DNA of 64,000 bases from Holothuria scabra (GCA_037179385.1 CM074193.1:39650846-39714845), one strand, 5' to 3'; shown: positions 39,894-53,519, counted from the stretch's first letter. Program-made: numbers and translations. The notes: generated from the sequence alone by a model not told the origin.

Positions 39894-42532
39894 TTCCTAG
39901 CTCCCGTTTGTTTAAACGTGGGGATAAGAGGTTACCCTTTGCACCAACTGCCTCCGGGGCACCCTTAGGAAAAGTGAACCTGTATATTTGCCCAGTGCTT
40001 TTTACGTGTTGTTGCCTTCGGGCGCGTTGTTGCCTTGGGGCGTGCTGTTGCCTTCGGGGGTGGGGTGGTCTCTTTGGGCTTGGTGTGGGATGTTCTTGGT
40101 TTATGTTGTCTTGGCGGTGTATGTCGAGCGGTGGTTGATATTGAAGACGGTTGTGAGCTGAGTTGACGGGTTGTTTGGGTGGAGTTGGTGTGTCTTTTCT
40201 GTTTGTGACAAACCTTTTTGTTCCATGTTTGTGTGTGAATTATAGTTAGCGTTTGTATTTTGGTCTGGCTGGTTTGAGTTTGCTATTTGCTACAACGGGC
40301 CTTGTTTTCCTGTATGTTTTAAAAGAACCCTAGCTCCCAGTAGAAGTTTTCAACCAGGACATTCCACCCTCTGATCGAATTTCATAATCTGGGCTTTCAT
40401 GGCGCTCTCAAATTTCTTTACATGACCATTGAAATTTTGAGCTACAGAGCCTTGAATGAAAGGTATGTGTTTCAGGCCATAAAAGCTACTAAAAACGGCA
40501 TTTCACAGAAAAAAAGGAATGACACTAAAATTGATCAAATTGGCTTGAAATTTGCACAGTCTGTATTTCAACTCATTGTCTATAAAATCCGACTGCAAAA
40601 ATGATCATATTTTGTAAGTAACACAGTCAGAAACAACATCCCATAAAAATTTTAAGGCACTTTCTCTGCCAGTAAACATTTTCACAGGCAAGAGTATAGG
40701 AGTTAGCCCACGGTCAGCTACCAGTAGCACGATAAGAGAAAAAGACGAGAACGACCCCAGTTTGAATTGAAAACTTTTTAGGACAAATTTGGCAGGCAAA
40801 TTAGCTAGAATCATATTCGGCATGGCAAACTTTCTAAGAAAAAAAGAAGATTATAAAAATTTGGTCCATTTTAGGGAAACCTATGGAAAAACAATGTCCG
40901 TCCCACGCCATAGGTTTGCGCGCCGCACTTTACACAGAATGGTATAATATTCAAGCTAAAATGCCCCTATCCCCCCACCCAAATAAAATAAAAATAACAA
41001 TTAAAATTCGGGACGCTTTCATTCGTAAGATAACGGCAGACGGGGAGAGGGGTACATATCATGTATATGTCTAAATGCTTTAAAACATTCGCCCGGAAAG
41101 TGGTAGTACTGACATTCGATCAATTAAAGTGTACCTAAAGTCAAATAATTTAAAAATATAATTTAAACAGCATGAAAAATGAATTTTAAACAGTCCAACT
41201 CCTACTTTCATAGTTCTTTCTTGAGCCGAGATAAAAAAAATATTGACATTTTTTCATTTAGTCTGTCACGTAAGACTCCATTATAGACTTGATAAAAAGC
41301 AGATATTACACGGGCTCTCGGCCAAACGACTGAGGAGCCTTTTCTAAAGTCTTCCCGACCCTCCTTTATGGCAAAGGATTGTTCGGCGAAACCAAAGCAA
41401 AATTTTACGTCTTCGTGATATCTATAATCAAAATTTTGTAAGCAAACTTACGTGCGCCACAAAATGGACCTTTTCCCAGATTTCGCGGGCCTGCACGAAG
41501 TGACCTGATCTATTAAACTGATAGGGATGATTATTTTAATTCTACTAATTGTAATTGTAAATGATGTGTCGTTCTAAAAGTTACCCGTTTAAAATTACAT
41601 TTCAAAATTTATTAAAAGGGCTGTTAACGCCTTTTGAGAACGACTTTCTTGCTATCATTACAAAGGTGAGTAAATAGTAAGATATTCCCTAATAAATAAT
41701 GAGACAATCTCTATAATGCAAATCAGGAAGACCTGAGACAAGATCCCTGAAAATGTTTCAGTAATTAAATGGAATAAACCTAGGCAGATGTATAAAAGAA
41801 ACATTGAGTCAAGTTACAGTTACCTCGGTGTGTGTACATAACCGGCCAGAGACTTTGAACGCTTGGCTTCAATCTGTTTGTTTTTTGTTTTTGTTTTGAT
41901 TTTGTTTGTTTGTTTTTTTTTTTAATTTAAGGCGCCACCTTTTATAAAATCCGAAAACTCAAGAAGGTAGCGAGCTACTAATCTGAATTGCCATTGACTA
42001 CACACTAAATGGGACTGAATGTTTGGTTTTCGCCCCGTGGCTCTTCGCCAGAGAGTCGAGGGGACTTTTAGAAAAAAGTTGTCCTTAAGGATGACAGCTG
42101 GCGGAGGCCGTTCTATTCAGCCAGTCTATAACGGGACTCTGCACGTCAGGTCGTTTAGTTGGCCATGTTGAGTTGTCCCTTGTAACTTCTTGTTTGGTTT
42201 TCGCCTCTGGTTCTTTGCCAGAGAGTCGGGGGACTTTTCAAAAAAAAAAAAGCTTCTTCGGAAAGCAGTTTCAAGTTTGGTTTCGTCGACGGGCCCTTTG
42301 CCAGAGGGTCGGGAGGACTTTGGAAAAAAGTAGTGCCCCCTATCTTCTTTTCATCCCGTCTAAAATGCAGCCATACATGACAAACCAATGATGAAAATGG
42401 TCTGAAGGCCGTGAGGTTGGTTGTCAAGTGTTGTCCTTAATTGGACGCAATAGCTTCTTCCGGGAAGACGTTTCAAGTCTGGAATCGCCTTACAGCCCTT
42501 TGCCAAAGGGTCGGGAGGACTTTAGAAAAAGG
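39894..42532. repeat. 2.64-kb macrosatellite, copy 8 (2639 bp)
   Basis: First whole unit of the right subfamily: CTCCGGGGCACC, GAGCCTTGAATGAAAGG, AGAATCATATTCGGCATGGC, CTATAATGC and CCCTGAAAATG. The C-run near 40971 is short and interrupted by A. The module tract is A12. It ends in GGCTCCTAG where earlier copies end in GGTTCCTAG. Confidence 0.96.
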
Positions 42533-45178
42533 CTCCTAGCTCCCGTTTGTTTAAACGTGGGGATAAGAGGTTACCCTTTGCACCAACTGCCTCCGGGGCA
42601 CCCTTAGGAAAAGTGAACCTGTATATTTGCCCAGTGCTTTTTACGTGTTGTTGCCTTCGGGCGCGTTGTTGCCTTGGGGCGTGCTGTTGCCTTCGGGGGT
42701 GGGGTGGTCTCTTTGGGCTTGGTGTGGGATGTTCTTGGTTTATGTTGTCTTGGCGGTGTATGTCGAGCGGTGGTTGATATTGAAGACGGTTGTGAGCTGA
42801 GTTGACGGGTTGTTTGGGTGGAGTTGGTGTGTCTTTTCTGTTTGTGACAAACCTTTTTGTTCCATGTTTGTGTGTGAATTATAGTTAGCGTTTGTATTTT
42901 GGTCTGGCCGGTTTGAGTTTGCTATTTGCTACAACGGGCCTTGTTTTCCTGTATGTTTTAAAAGAACCCTAGCTCCCAGTAGAAGTTTTCAACCAGGACA
43001 TTCCACCCTCTGATCGAATTTCATAATCTGGGCTTTCATGGCGCTCTCAAATTTCTTTACATGACCATTGAAATTTTGAGCTACAGAGCCTTGAATGAAA
43101 GGTATGTGTTTCAGGCCATAAAAGCTACTAAAAACGGCATTTCACAGAAAAAAAGGAATGACACTAAAATTGATGAAATTGGCTTGAAATTTGCACAGTC
43201 TGTATTTCAACTCATTGTCTATAAAATCCGACTGCAAAAATGATCATATTTTGTAAGTAACACAGTCAGAAACAACATCCCATAAAAATTTTAAGGCACT
43301 TTCTCTGCCAGTAAACATTTTCACAGGCAAGAGTATAGGAGTTAGCCCACGGTCAGCTACCAGTAGCACGATAAGAGAAAAAGACGAGAACGACCCCAGT
43401 TTGAATTGAAAACTTTTTAGGACAAATTTGGCAGGCAAATTAGCTAGAATCATATTCGGCATGGCAAACTTTCTAAGAAAAAAAGAAGATTATAAAAATT
43501 TGGTCCATTTTAGGGAAACCTATGGAAAAACAATGTCCGTCCCACGCCATAGGTTTGCGCGCCGCACTTTACACAGAATGGTATAATATTCAAGCTAAAA
43601 TGCCCCTATCCCCCCCCCCCAAATAAAATAAAAATAACAATTAAAATTCGGGACGCTTTCATTCGTAAGATAACGGCAGACGGGGAGAGGGGTACATATC
43701 ATGTATATGTCTAAATGCTTTAAAACATTCGCCCGGAAAGTGGTAGTACTGACATTCGATCAATTAAAGTGTACCTAAAGTCAAATAATTTAAAAATATA
43801 ATTTAAACAGCATGAAAAATGAATTTTAAACAGTCCAACTCCTACTTTCATAGTTCTTTCTTGAGCCGAGATAAAAAAAATATTGACATTTTTTCATTTA
43901 GTCTGTCACGTAAGACTCCATTATAGACTTGATAAAAAGCAGATATTACACGGGCTCTCGGCCAAACGACTGAGGAGCCTTTTCTAAAGTCTTCCCGACC
44001 CTCCTTTATGGCAAAGGATTGTTCGGCGAAACCAAAGCAAAATTTTACGTCTTCGTGATATCTATAATCAAAATTTTGTAAGCAAACTTACGTGCGCCAC
44101 AAAATGGACCTTTTCCCAGATTTCGCGGGCCTGCACGAAGTGACCTGATCTATTAAACTGATAGGGATGATTATTTTAATTCTACTAATTGTAATTGTAA
44201 ATGATGTGTCGTTCTAAAAGTTACCCGTTTAAAATTACATTTCAAAATTTATTAAAAGGGCTGTTAACGCCTTTTGAGAACGACTTTCTTGCTATCATTA
44301 CAAAGGTGAGTAAATAGTAAGATATTCCCTAATAAATAATGAGACAATCTCTATAATGCAAATCAGGAAGACCTGAGACAAGATCCCTGAAAATGTTTCA
44401 GTAATTAAATGGAATAAACCTAGGCAGATGTATAAAAGAAACATTGAGTCAAGTTACAGTTACCTCGGTGTGTGTACATAACCGGCCAGAGACTTTGAAC
44501 GCTTGGCTTCAATCTGTTTGTTTTTTGTTTTTGTTTTGATTTTGTTTGTTTGTTTTTTTTTTTAATTTAAGGCGCCACCTTTTATAAAATCCGAAAACTC
44601 AAGAAGGTAGCGAGCTACTAATCTGAATTGCCATTGACTACACACTAAATGGGACTGAATGTTTGGTTTTCGCCCCGTGGCTCTTCGCCAGAGAGTCGAG
44701 GGGACTTTTAGAAAAAAGTTGTCCTTAAGGATGACAGCTGGCGGAGGCCGTTCTATTCAGCCAGTCTATAACGGGACTCTGCACGTCAGGTCGTTTAGTT
44801 GGCCATGTTGAGTTGTCCCTTGTAACTTCTTGTTTGGTTTTCGCCTCTGGTTCTTTGCCAGAGAGTCGGGGGACTTTTCAAAAAAAAAAAAAAAAAAGCT
44901 TCTTCGGAAAGCAGTTTCAAGTTTGGTTTCGTCGACGGGCCCTTTGCCAGAGGGTCGGGAGGACTTTGGAAAAAAGTAGTGCCCCCTATCTTCTTTTCAT
45001 CCCGTCTAAAATGCAGCCATACATGACAAACCAATGATGAAAATGGTCTGAAGGCCGTGAGGTTGGTTGTCAAGTGTTGTCCTTAATTGGACGCAATAGC
45101 TTCTTCCGGGAAGACGTTTCAAGTCTGGAATCGCCTTACAGCCCTTTGCCAAAGGGTCGGGAGGACTTTAGAAAAAGG
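42533..45178. repeat. 2.64-kb macrosatellite, copy 9 (2646 bp)
   Basis: Whole unit of the right subfamily. It has GATGAAATTGG, as in copies 6 and 12, and CAGAGAGTCGAGG near 44689, as in copies 8 and 11. The module tract is A18. Confidence 0.96.
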
Positions 45179-47818
45179 CTCCTAGCTCCCGTTTGTTTAA
45201 ACGTGGGGATAAGAGGTTACCCTTTGCACCAACTGCCTCCGGGGCACCCTTAGGAAAAGTGAACCTGTATATTTGCCCAGTGCTTTTTACGTGTTGTTGC
45301 CTTCGGGCGCGTTGTTGCCTTGGGGCGTGCTGTTGCCTTCGGGGGTGGGGTGGTCTCTTTGGGCTTGGTGTGGGATGTTCTTGGTTTATGTTGTCTTGGC
45401 GGTGTATGTCGAGCGGTGGTTGATATTGAAGACGGTTGTGAGCTGAGTTGACGGGTTGTTTGGGTGGAGTTGGTGTGTCTTTTTTGTTTGTGACAAACCT
45501 TCTTGTTCCATGTTTGTGTGTGAATTATAGTTAGCGTTTGTATTTTGGTCTGGCCGGTTTGAGTTTGCTATTTGCTACAACGGGCCTTGTTTTCCTGCAT
45601 GTTTTAAAAGAACCCTAGCTCCCAGTAGAAGTTTTCAACCAGGACATTCCACCCTCTGATCGAATTTCATAATCTGGGCTTTCATGGCGCTCTCAAATTT
45701 CTTTACATGACCATTGAAATTTTGAGCTACAGAGCCTTGAATGAAAGGTATGTGTTTCAGGCCATAAAAGCTACTAAAAACGGCATTTCACAGAAAAAAA
45801 GGAATGACACTAAAATTGATCAAATTGGCTTGAAATTTGCACAGTCTGTATTTCAACTCATTGTCTATAAAATCCGACTGCAAAAATGATCATATTTTGT
45901 AAGTAACACAGTCAGAAACAACATCCCATAAAAATTTTAAGGCACTTTCTCTGCCAGTAAACATTTTCACAGGCAAGAGTATAGGAGTTAGCCCACGGTC
46001 AGCTACCAGTAGCACGATAAGAGAAAAAGACGAGAACGACCCCAGTTTGAATTGAAAACTTTTTAGGACAAATTTGGCAGGCAAATTAGCTAGAATCATA
46101 TTCGGCATGGCAAACTTTCTAAGAAAAAAAGAAGATTATAAAAATTTGGTCCATTTTAGGGAAACCTATGGAAAAACAATGTCCGTCCCACGCCATAGGT
46201 TTGCGCGCCGCACTTTACACAGAATGGTATAATATTCAAGCTAAAATGCCCCTATCCCCCCCAAATAAAATAAAAATAACAATTAAAATTCGGGACGCTT
46301 TCATTCGTAAGATAACGGCAGACGGGGAGAGGGGTACATATCATGTATATGTCTAAATGCTTTAAAACATTCGCCCGGAAAGTGGTAGTACTGACATTCG
46401 ATCAATTAAAGTGTACCTAAAGTCAAATAATTTAAAAATATAATTTAAACAGCATGAAAAATGAATTTTAAACAGTCCAACTCCTACTTTCATAGTTCTT
46501 TCTTGAGCCGAGATAAAAAAAATATTGACATTTTTTCATTTAGTCTGTCACGTAAGACTCCATTATAGACTTGATAAAAAGCAGATATTACACGGGCTCT
46601 CGGCCAAACGACTGAGGAGCCTTTTCTAAAGTCTTCCCGACCCTCCTTTATGGCAAAGGATTGTTCGGCGAAACCAAAGCAAAATTTTACGTCTTCGTGA
46701 TATCTATAATCAAAATTTTGTAAGCAAACTTACGTGCGCCACAAAATGGACCTTTTCCCAGATTTCGCGGGCCTGCACGAAGTGACCTGATCTATTAAAC
46801 TGATAGGGATGATTATTTTAATTCTACTAATTGTAATTGTAAATGATGTGTCGTTCTAAAAGTTACCCGTTTAAAATTACATTTCAAAATTTATTAAAAG
46901 GGCTGTTAACGCCTTTTGAGAACGACTTTCTTGCTATCATTACAAAGGTGAGTAAATAGTAAGATATTCCCTAATAAATAATGAGACAATCTCTATAATG
47001 CAAATCAGGAAGACCTGAGACAAGATCCCTGAAAATGTTTCAGTAATTAAATGGAATAAACCTAGGCAGATGTATAAAAGAAACATTGAGTCAAGTTACA
47101 GTTACCTCGGTGTGTGTACATAACCGGCCAGAGACTTTGAACGCTTGGCTTCAATCTGTTTGTTTTTTGTTTTTGTTTTGATTTTGTTTGTTTGTTTTTT
47201 TTTTAATTTAAGGCGCCACCTTTTATAAAATCCGAAAACTCAAGAAGGTAGCGAGCTACTAATCTGAATTGCCATTGACTACACACTAAATGGGACTGAA
47301 TGTTTGGTTTTCGCCCCGTGGCTCTTCGCCAGGGAGTCGAGGGGACTTTTAGAAAAAAGTTGTCCTTAAGGATTACAACTGGCGGAGGCCGTTCTATTCA
47401 GCCAGTCTATAACGGGACTCTGCACGTCAGGTCGTTTAGTTGGCCATGTTGAGTTGTCCCTTGTAACTTCTTGTTTGGTTTTCGCCTCTGGTTCTTTGCC
47501 AGAGAGTCGGGGGACTTTTCAAAAAAAAAAAAAAAAAGCTTCTTCGGAAAGCAGTTTCAAGTTTGGTTTCGTCGACGGGCCCTTTGCCAGAGGGTCGGGA
47601 GGACTTTGGAAAAAAGTAGTGCCCCCTATCTTCTTTTCATCCCGTCTAAAATGCAGCCATACATGACAAACCAATGATGAAAATGGTCTGAAGGCCGTGA
47701 GGTTGGTTGTCAAGTGTTGTCCTTAATTGGACGCAATAGCTTCTTCCGGGAAGACGTTTCAAGTCTGGAATCGCCTTACAGCCCTTTGCCAAAGGGTCGG
47801 GAGGACTTTAGAAAAAGG
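45179..47818. repeat. 2.64-kb macrosatellite, copy 10 (2640 bp)
   Basis: Whole unit of the right subfamily. CCTGCATG (45596) is shared only with copy 11, and ACCTTCTTG (45498) with copies 11 and 12. GGATTACAACTGG (47370) is shared only with copy 7. The module tract is A17. Confidence 0.96.
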
Positions 47819-50465
47819 CTCCTAGCTCCCGTTTGTTTAAACGTGGGGATAAGAGGTTACCCTTTGCACCAACTGCCTCCGGGGCACCCTTAGGAAAAGT
47901 GAACCTGTATATTTGCCCAGTGCTTTTTACGTGTTGTTGCCTTCGGGCGCGTTGTTGCCTTGGGGCGTGCTGTTGCCTTCGGGGGTGGGGTGGTCTCTTT
48001 GGGCTTGGTGTGGGATGTTCTTGGTTTATGTTGTCTTGGCGGTGTATGTCGAGCGGTGGTTGATATTGAAGACGGTTGTGAGCTGAGTTGACGGGTTGTT
48101 TGGGTGGAGTTGGTGTGTCTTTTTTGTTTGTGACAAACCTTCTTGTTCCATGTTTGTGTGTGAATTATAGTTAGCGTTTGTATTTTGGTCTGGCCGGTTT
48201 GAGTTTGCTATTTGCTACAACGGGCCTTGTTTTCCTGCATGTTTTAAAAGAACCCTAGCTCCCAGTAGAAGTTTTCAACCAGGACATTCCACCCTCTGAT
48301 CGAATTTCATAATCTGGGCTTTCATGGCGCTCTCAAATTTCTTTACATGACCATTGAAATTTTGAGCTACAGAGCCTTGAATGAAAGGTATGTGTTTCAG
48401 GCCATAAAAGCTACTAAAAACGGCATTTCACAGAAAAAAAGGAATGACACTAAAATTGATCAAATTGGCTTGAAATTTGCACAGTCTGTATTTCAACTCA
48501 TTGTCTATAAAATCCGACTGCAAAAATGATCATATTTTGTAAGTAACACAGTCAGAAACAACATCCCATAAAAATTTTAAGGCACTTTCTCTGCCAGTAA
48601 ACATTTTCACAGGCAAGAGTATAGGAGTTAGCCCACGGTCAGCTACCAGTAGCACGATAAGAGAAAAAGACGAGAACGACCCCAGTTTGAATTGAAAACT
48701 TTTTAGGACAAATTTGGCAGGCAAATTAGCTAGAATCATATTCGGCATGGCAAACTTTCTAAGAAAAAAAGAAGATTATAAAAATTTGGTCCATTTTAGG
48801 GAAACCTATGGAAAAACAATGTCCGTCCCACGCCATAGGTTTGCGCGCCGCACTTTACACAGAATGGTATAATATTCAAGCTAAAATGCCCCTATCCCCC
48901 CCCCCCCAAATAAAATAAAAATAACAATTAAAATTCGGGACGCTTTCATTCGTAAGATAACGGCAGACGGGGAGAGGGGTACATATCATGTATATGTCTA
49001 AATGCTTTAAAACATTCGCCCGGAAAGTGGTAGTACTGACATTCGATCAATTAAAGTGTACCTAAAGTCAAATAATTTAAAAATATAATTTAAACAGCAT
49101 GAAAAATGAATTTTAAACAGTCCAACTCCTACTTTCATAGTTCTTTCTTGAGCCGAGATAAAAAAAATATTGACATTTTTTCATTTAGTCTGTCACGTAA
49201 GACTCCATTATAGACTTGATAAAAAGCAGATATTACACGGGCTCTCGGCCAAACGACTGAGGAGCCTTTTCTAAAGTCTTCCCGACCCTCCTTTATGGCA
49301 AAGGATTGTTCGGCGAAACCAAAGCAAAATTTTACGTCTTCGTGATATCTATAATCAAAATTTTGTAAGCAAACTTACGTGCGCCACAAAATGGACCTTT
49401 TCCCAGATTTCGCGGGCCTGCACGAAGTGACCTGATCTATTAAACTGATAGGGATGATTATTTTAATTCTACTAATTGTAATTGTAAATGATGTGTCGTT
49501 CTAAAAGTTACCCGTTTAAAATTACATTTCAAAATTTATTAAAAGGGCTGTTAACGCCTTTTGAGAACGACTTTCTTGCTATCATTACAAAGGTGAGTAA
49601 ATAGTAAGATATTCCCTAATAAATAATGAGACAATCTCTATAATGCAAATCAGGAAGACCTGAGACAAGATCCCTGAAAATGTTTCAGTAATTAAATGGA
49701 ATAAACCTAGGCAGATGTATAAAAGAAACATTGAGTCAAGTTACAGTTACCTCGGTGTGTGTACATAACCGGCCAGAGACTTTGAACGCTTGGCTTCAAT
49801 CTGTTTGTTTTTTGTTTTTGTTTTGATTTTGTTTGTTTGTTTTTTTTAATTTAAGGCGCCACCTTTTATAAATTCCGAAAACTCAAGAAGGTAGCGAGCT
49901 ACTAATCTGAATTACCATTGACTACACACTAAATGGGACTGAATGTTTGGTTTTCGCCCCGTGGCTCTTCGCCAGAGAGTCGAGGGGACTTTTAGAAAAA
50001 AGTTGTCCTTAAGGATGACAGCTGGCGGAGGCCGTTCTATTCAGCCAGTCTATAACGGGACTCTGCACGTCAGGTCGTTTAGTTGGCCATGTTGAGTTGT
50101 CCCTTGTAACTTCTTGTTTGGTTTTCGCCTCTGGTTCTTTGCCAGAGAGTCGGGGGACTTTTCAAAAAAAAAAAAAAAAAAAAAAGCTTCTTCGGAAAGC
50201 AGTTTCAAGTTTGGTTTCGTCGACCGGCCCTTTGCCAGAGGGTCGGGAGGACTTTGGAAAAAAGTAGTGCCCCCTATCTTCTTTTCATCCCGTCTAAAAT
50301 GCAGCCATACATGACAACCAATGATGAAAATGGTCTGAAGGCCGTGAGGTTGGTTGTCAAGTGTTGTCCTTAATTGGACGCAATAGCTTCTTCCGGGAAG
50401 ACCTTTCAAGTCTGGAATCGCCTTACAGCCATTTGCCAGAGGGTCGGGAGGACTTTAGAAAAAGG
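47819..50465. repeat. 2.64-kb macrosatellite, copy 11 (2647 bp)
   Basis: Last whole unit. The first half is nearly identical to copy 10. The second half has private changes (ATTACCATTG near 49912, ATGACAACC near 50311 lacking one A) and returns to ATAAATTCCG. The longest module tract of the array, A22, begins at 50164. Confidence 0.96.
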
Positions 50466-52099
50466 CTCCAAGCTCCCGTTTGTTTAAACGTGGGGATTAG
50501 AGGTTACTCTTTGCACCAACTGCCTCCGGGGCACCCTTAGGAAAAGTGAACCTGTATATTTGCCCAGTGCTTTTTACGTGTTGTTGCCTTCGGGCGCGTT
50601 GTTGCCTTGGGGCGTGCTGTTGCCTTCGGGGGTGGGGTGGTCTCTTTGGGCTTGGTGTGGGATGTTCTTGGTTTATGTTGTCTTGGCGGTGTATGTCGAG
50701 CGGTGGTCGATATTGAAGACGGTTGTGAGCTGAGTTGACGGGTTGTTTGGGTGGAGTTGGTGTGTCTTTTTTGTTTGTGACAAACCTTCTTGTACCATGT
50801 TTGTGTGTGAATTATAGTTAGCGTTTGTATTTTGGTCTGGCCGGTTTGAGTTTGCTATTTGCTACAACGGGCCTTGTTTTCCTGTATGTTTTAAAAGAAC
50901 CCTAGCTCCCAGTAGAAGTTTTCAACCAGGACATTCCACCCTCTGATCGAATTTCATAATCTGGGCTTTCATGGCGCTCTCAAATTTCTTTACATGACCA
51001 TTGAAATTTTGAGCTACAGAGCCTTGAATGAAAGGTATGTGTTTCAGGCCATAAAAGCTACTAAAAACGGCATTTCACAGAAAAAAAGGAATGACACTAA
51101 AATTGATGAAATTGGCTTGAAATTTGCACAGTCTGTATTTCAACTCATTGTCTATAAAATCCGACTGCAAAAATGATCATATTTTGTAAGTAACACAGTC
51201 AGAAACAACATCCCATAAAAATTTTAAGGCACTTTCTCTGCCAGCAAACATTTTCACAGGCAAGAGTATAGGAGTTAGCCCACGGTCAGCTACCAGTAGC
51301 ACGATAAGGGAAAAAGACGAGAACGACCCCAGTTTGAATTGAAAACTTTTTAGGACAAATTTGGCAGGCAAATTAGCTAGACTCATATTCGGCATGGCAA
51401 ATTTTCTAGGAAAAAAGAAGATTATAAAAATTTGGTCCATTTTAGGGAAACCTATGGAAAAACAATGTCCGTCCCACGCCATAGGTTTGCGCGCCGCACT
51501 TTACACAGAATGGTATAATATTCAAGCTAAAATGCCCCTATCCCCCCCCCCCCCCAAATAAAATAAAAATAACAATTAAAATTCGGGACGCTTTCATTCG
51601 TAAGATAACGGCAGACGGGGAGAGGGGTACATATCATGTATATGTCTAAATGCTTTAAAACATTCGCCCGGAAAGTGGTAGTACTGACATTCGATCAATT
51701 AAAGTGTACCTAAAGTCAAATAATTTAAAAATATAATTTAAACAGCATGAAAAATGAATTTTAAACAGTCCAACTCCTACTTTCATAGTTCTTTCTTGAG
51801 CCGAGATAAAAAAAATATTGACATTTTTTCATTTAGTCTGTCACGTAAGACTCCATTATAGACTTGATAATAAGCAGATATTACACGGGCTCTCGGCCAA
51901 ACGACTGAGGAGCCTTTTCTAAAGTCTTCCCGACCCTCCTTTATGGCAAAGGATTGTTCGGCGAAACCAAAGCAAAATTTTACGTCTTCGTGATAACTGT
52001 AAGCAATTTTTTGTAAGCAAACTTACGTGCGCCACAAAATGGACCTTATCCCAGACTTTACAGGCCTGAACGAAGTGACCTGATCTATTACACTGATAG
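50466..52099. repeat. 2.64-kb macrosatellite, copy 12 (truncated, 1634 bp)
   Basis: The final copy follows the unit up to CTGATAG at about 52099 and then leaves it. Divergence rises towards the end: from about 51990 it reads GATAACTGTAAGCAATTTT for GATATCTATAATCAAAATTTT, and ACTTTACAGGCCTGAACG for ATTTCGCGGGCCTGCACG. Scattered private changes begin at its start (TCCAAGCTCC, GGGGATTAGAGG). This is a normal array edge with single-copy DNA beyond. Confidence 0.94.
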
Positions 52100-53440
52100 T
52101 TTCTTTTGAAGGGACTGAAAAACATGAAGCAGCTTATATCTGCAGAAGTTAGGGGTGGCACACAAGTGGATTTCCAGCTGCCGTAGTACATCAACAGGCT
52201 CAGCCACACAAGAGCTCTTTAGCAGAAAGTCCGATTCTAGCCCCTGCTTTTAACAGCTTTCATGTCGACATGGTGGGCATTCTCAAATTCACATTGTGTA
52301 TCCTCAAAGTGAGGGTGTATACCAGCACTCACAGTCTTCTAATACAGTACTAAGGCAACATTAAGCATCCCGATTCGAGCGATGTGTTCTAAGCTGTTAT
52401 AAGCTTGCATCTGCGTTTTCAATCGTATCGATAAAGTCACTGGCGTAGAACGCCGACTGTGCTGGCCTCGTGCTTAAAGACCGACCCTAGTAGCACAGCC
52501 ATAGGCAAGTCGGTAACCAGACTTGATGAGCTGGTGGGTGGGGATGGAGGTGCTTATCCGTTTTGAAAATTCAGAGTCTCCATATGTAGCCTACACATCA
52601 TACATTTGATAGTTCATTCATAACCAACTGCAGCAAGTAAATGTATACGTAAAAGGGCAAGGGTATGAGGGGCGGGGATGTTTCCCCTCCCCTTTGAGAA
52701 ATTTTTGCTCATTTCCAAGTAGCCTAGATGCAAGATGTTGGGACATTTCCCTTCTTTTTCTTCTAAAAAAGGCCCTCATTTCTTCGTCGACTGCATGATA
52801 AACTCTTATTGCAATTTTTGGGGCATATGCATGCAGTGCAGGGGGCAAGCCAAGGAGCAGGGGCCTGGCTCCCAAATGCGCCCCTTGGTTATGCGCTTGG
52901 TCATTGGCCTATTGGACCGATTTGATCGGGCACAAATTTTTTGCCAGAATCTGAGTCTTGTCCACATGTTGAGAAAATACATTTTTCTGTTACTCTGAAA
53001 GTGATCACAGCGGCTTTCAAATATTCGCGGAGGAAGGGGGTAAAGTTTGTTTTGAACCACTGTCCTGGGGAGATGTGTAAGGGAAGGGGAGCCCCTCAGC
53101 GGAGATTTCTGAAAATCTGATTGCCCTAATATGCAATTTTGTGCTTTTGTGCAAACTTTAAGGAAAATTATTGAAAATATTTAACTTTTCTGACTGAAAA
53201 AAGGTGTTTTCTTGCTTGAATAGTGGGAGAGGGGCGGCATACATGATCTCGCACCGATGAGTTGTCTAACGAGTAGAAGGCTAATGATATGGCAGATACC
53301 TGTAATGGGTGCGCGTGAAGCGCGAAGAGAAATTCGTATATAAGACTCTAACATATCAATAGTAGAACTGAACAATTTTGAATGCAGATCAGAGTAAGAC
53401 CCTTTTCCACTCCAGCTGAATAGGGTAGAAGCACTTAGAA
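52100..53440. other. Single-copy region next to the array, no gene seen
   Basis: AT-rich sequence with G-runs and C-runs typical of degenerate dispersed repeats in marine invertebrate genomes. Frames of 64-96 codons occur on both strands, but none has a recognisable domain or supports a convincing exon. No terminal repeats or transposase remnants were recognised. Confidence 0.5.
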
Positions 53441-53465
53441 TATTCGTAGTGAATCGTGATGTACA

Positions 53466-53509
53466 ACCAGGGAGGTGTAACTAGGTGTGTCTTATCACAC
53501 CTCCCTGGT
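53466..53509. repeat. Nested hairpin with 13-bp perfect arms
   Basis: ACCAGGGAGGTGT (53466-53478) is the exact reverse complement of ACACCTCCCTGGT (53497-53509), with an 18-base loop. Inside it AGGTGTG (53483-53489) can alternatively pair with CACACCT (53496-53502). GTAC lies just outside both arms. It may be a remnant of a foldback element, and nothing else identifies it. Confidence 0.75.
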
Positions 53510-53519
53510 ACAACGGTCT

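Noticed and set aside
22809..52099. rDNA, snRNA or histone cluster as origin of the 2.64-kb array
   Set aside because: No conserved 5S, U1, U2, U6 or histone sequence is visible in either strand of the unit.
52618..53375. Overlapping 64-87 codon frames on both strands
   Set aside because: No domain, overlapping on both strands, in sequence resembling degenerate dispersed repeats.
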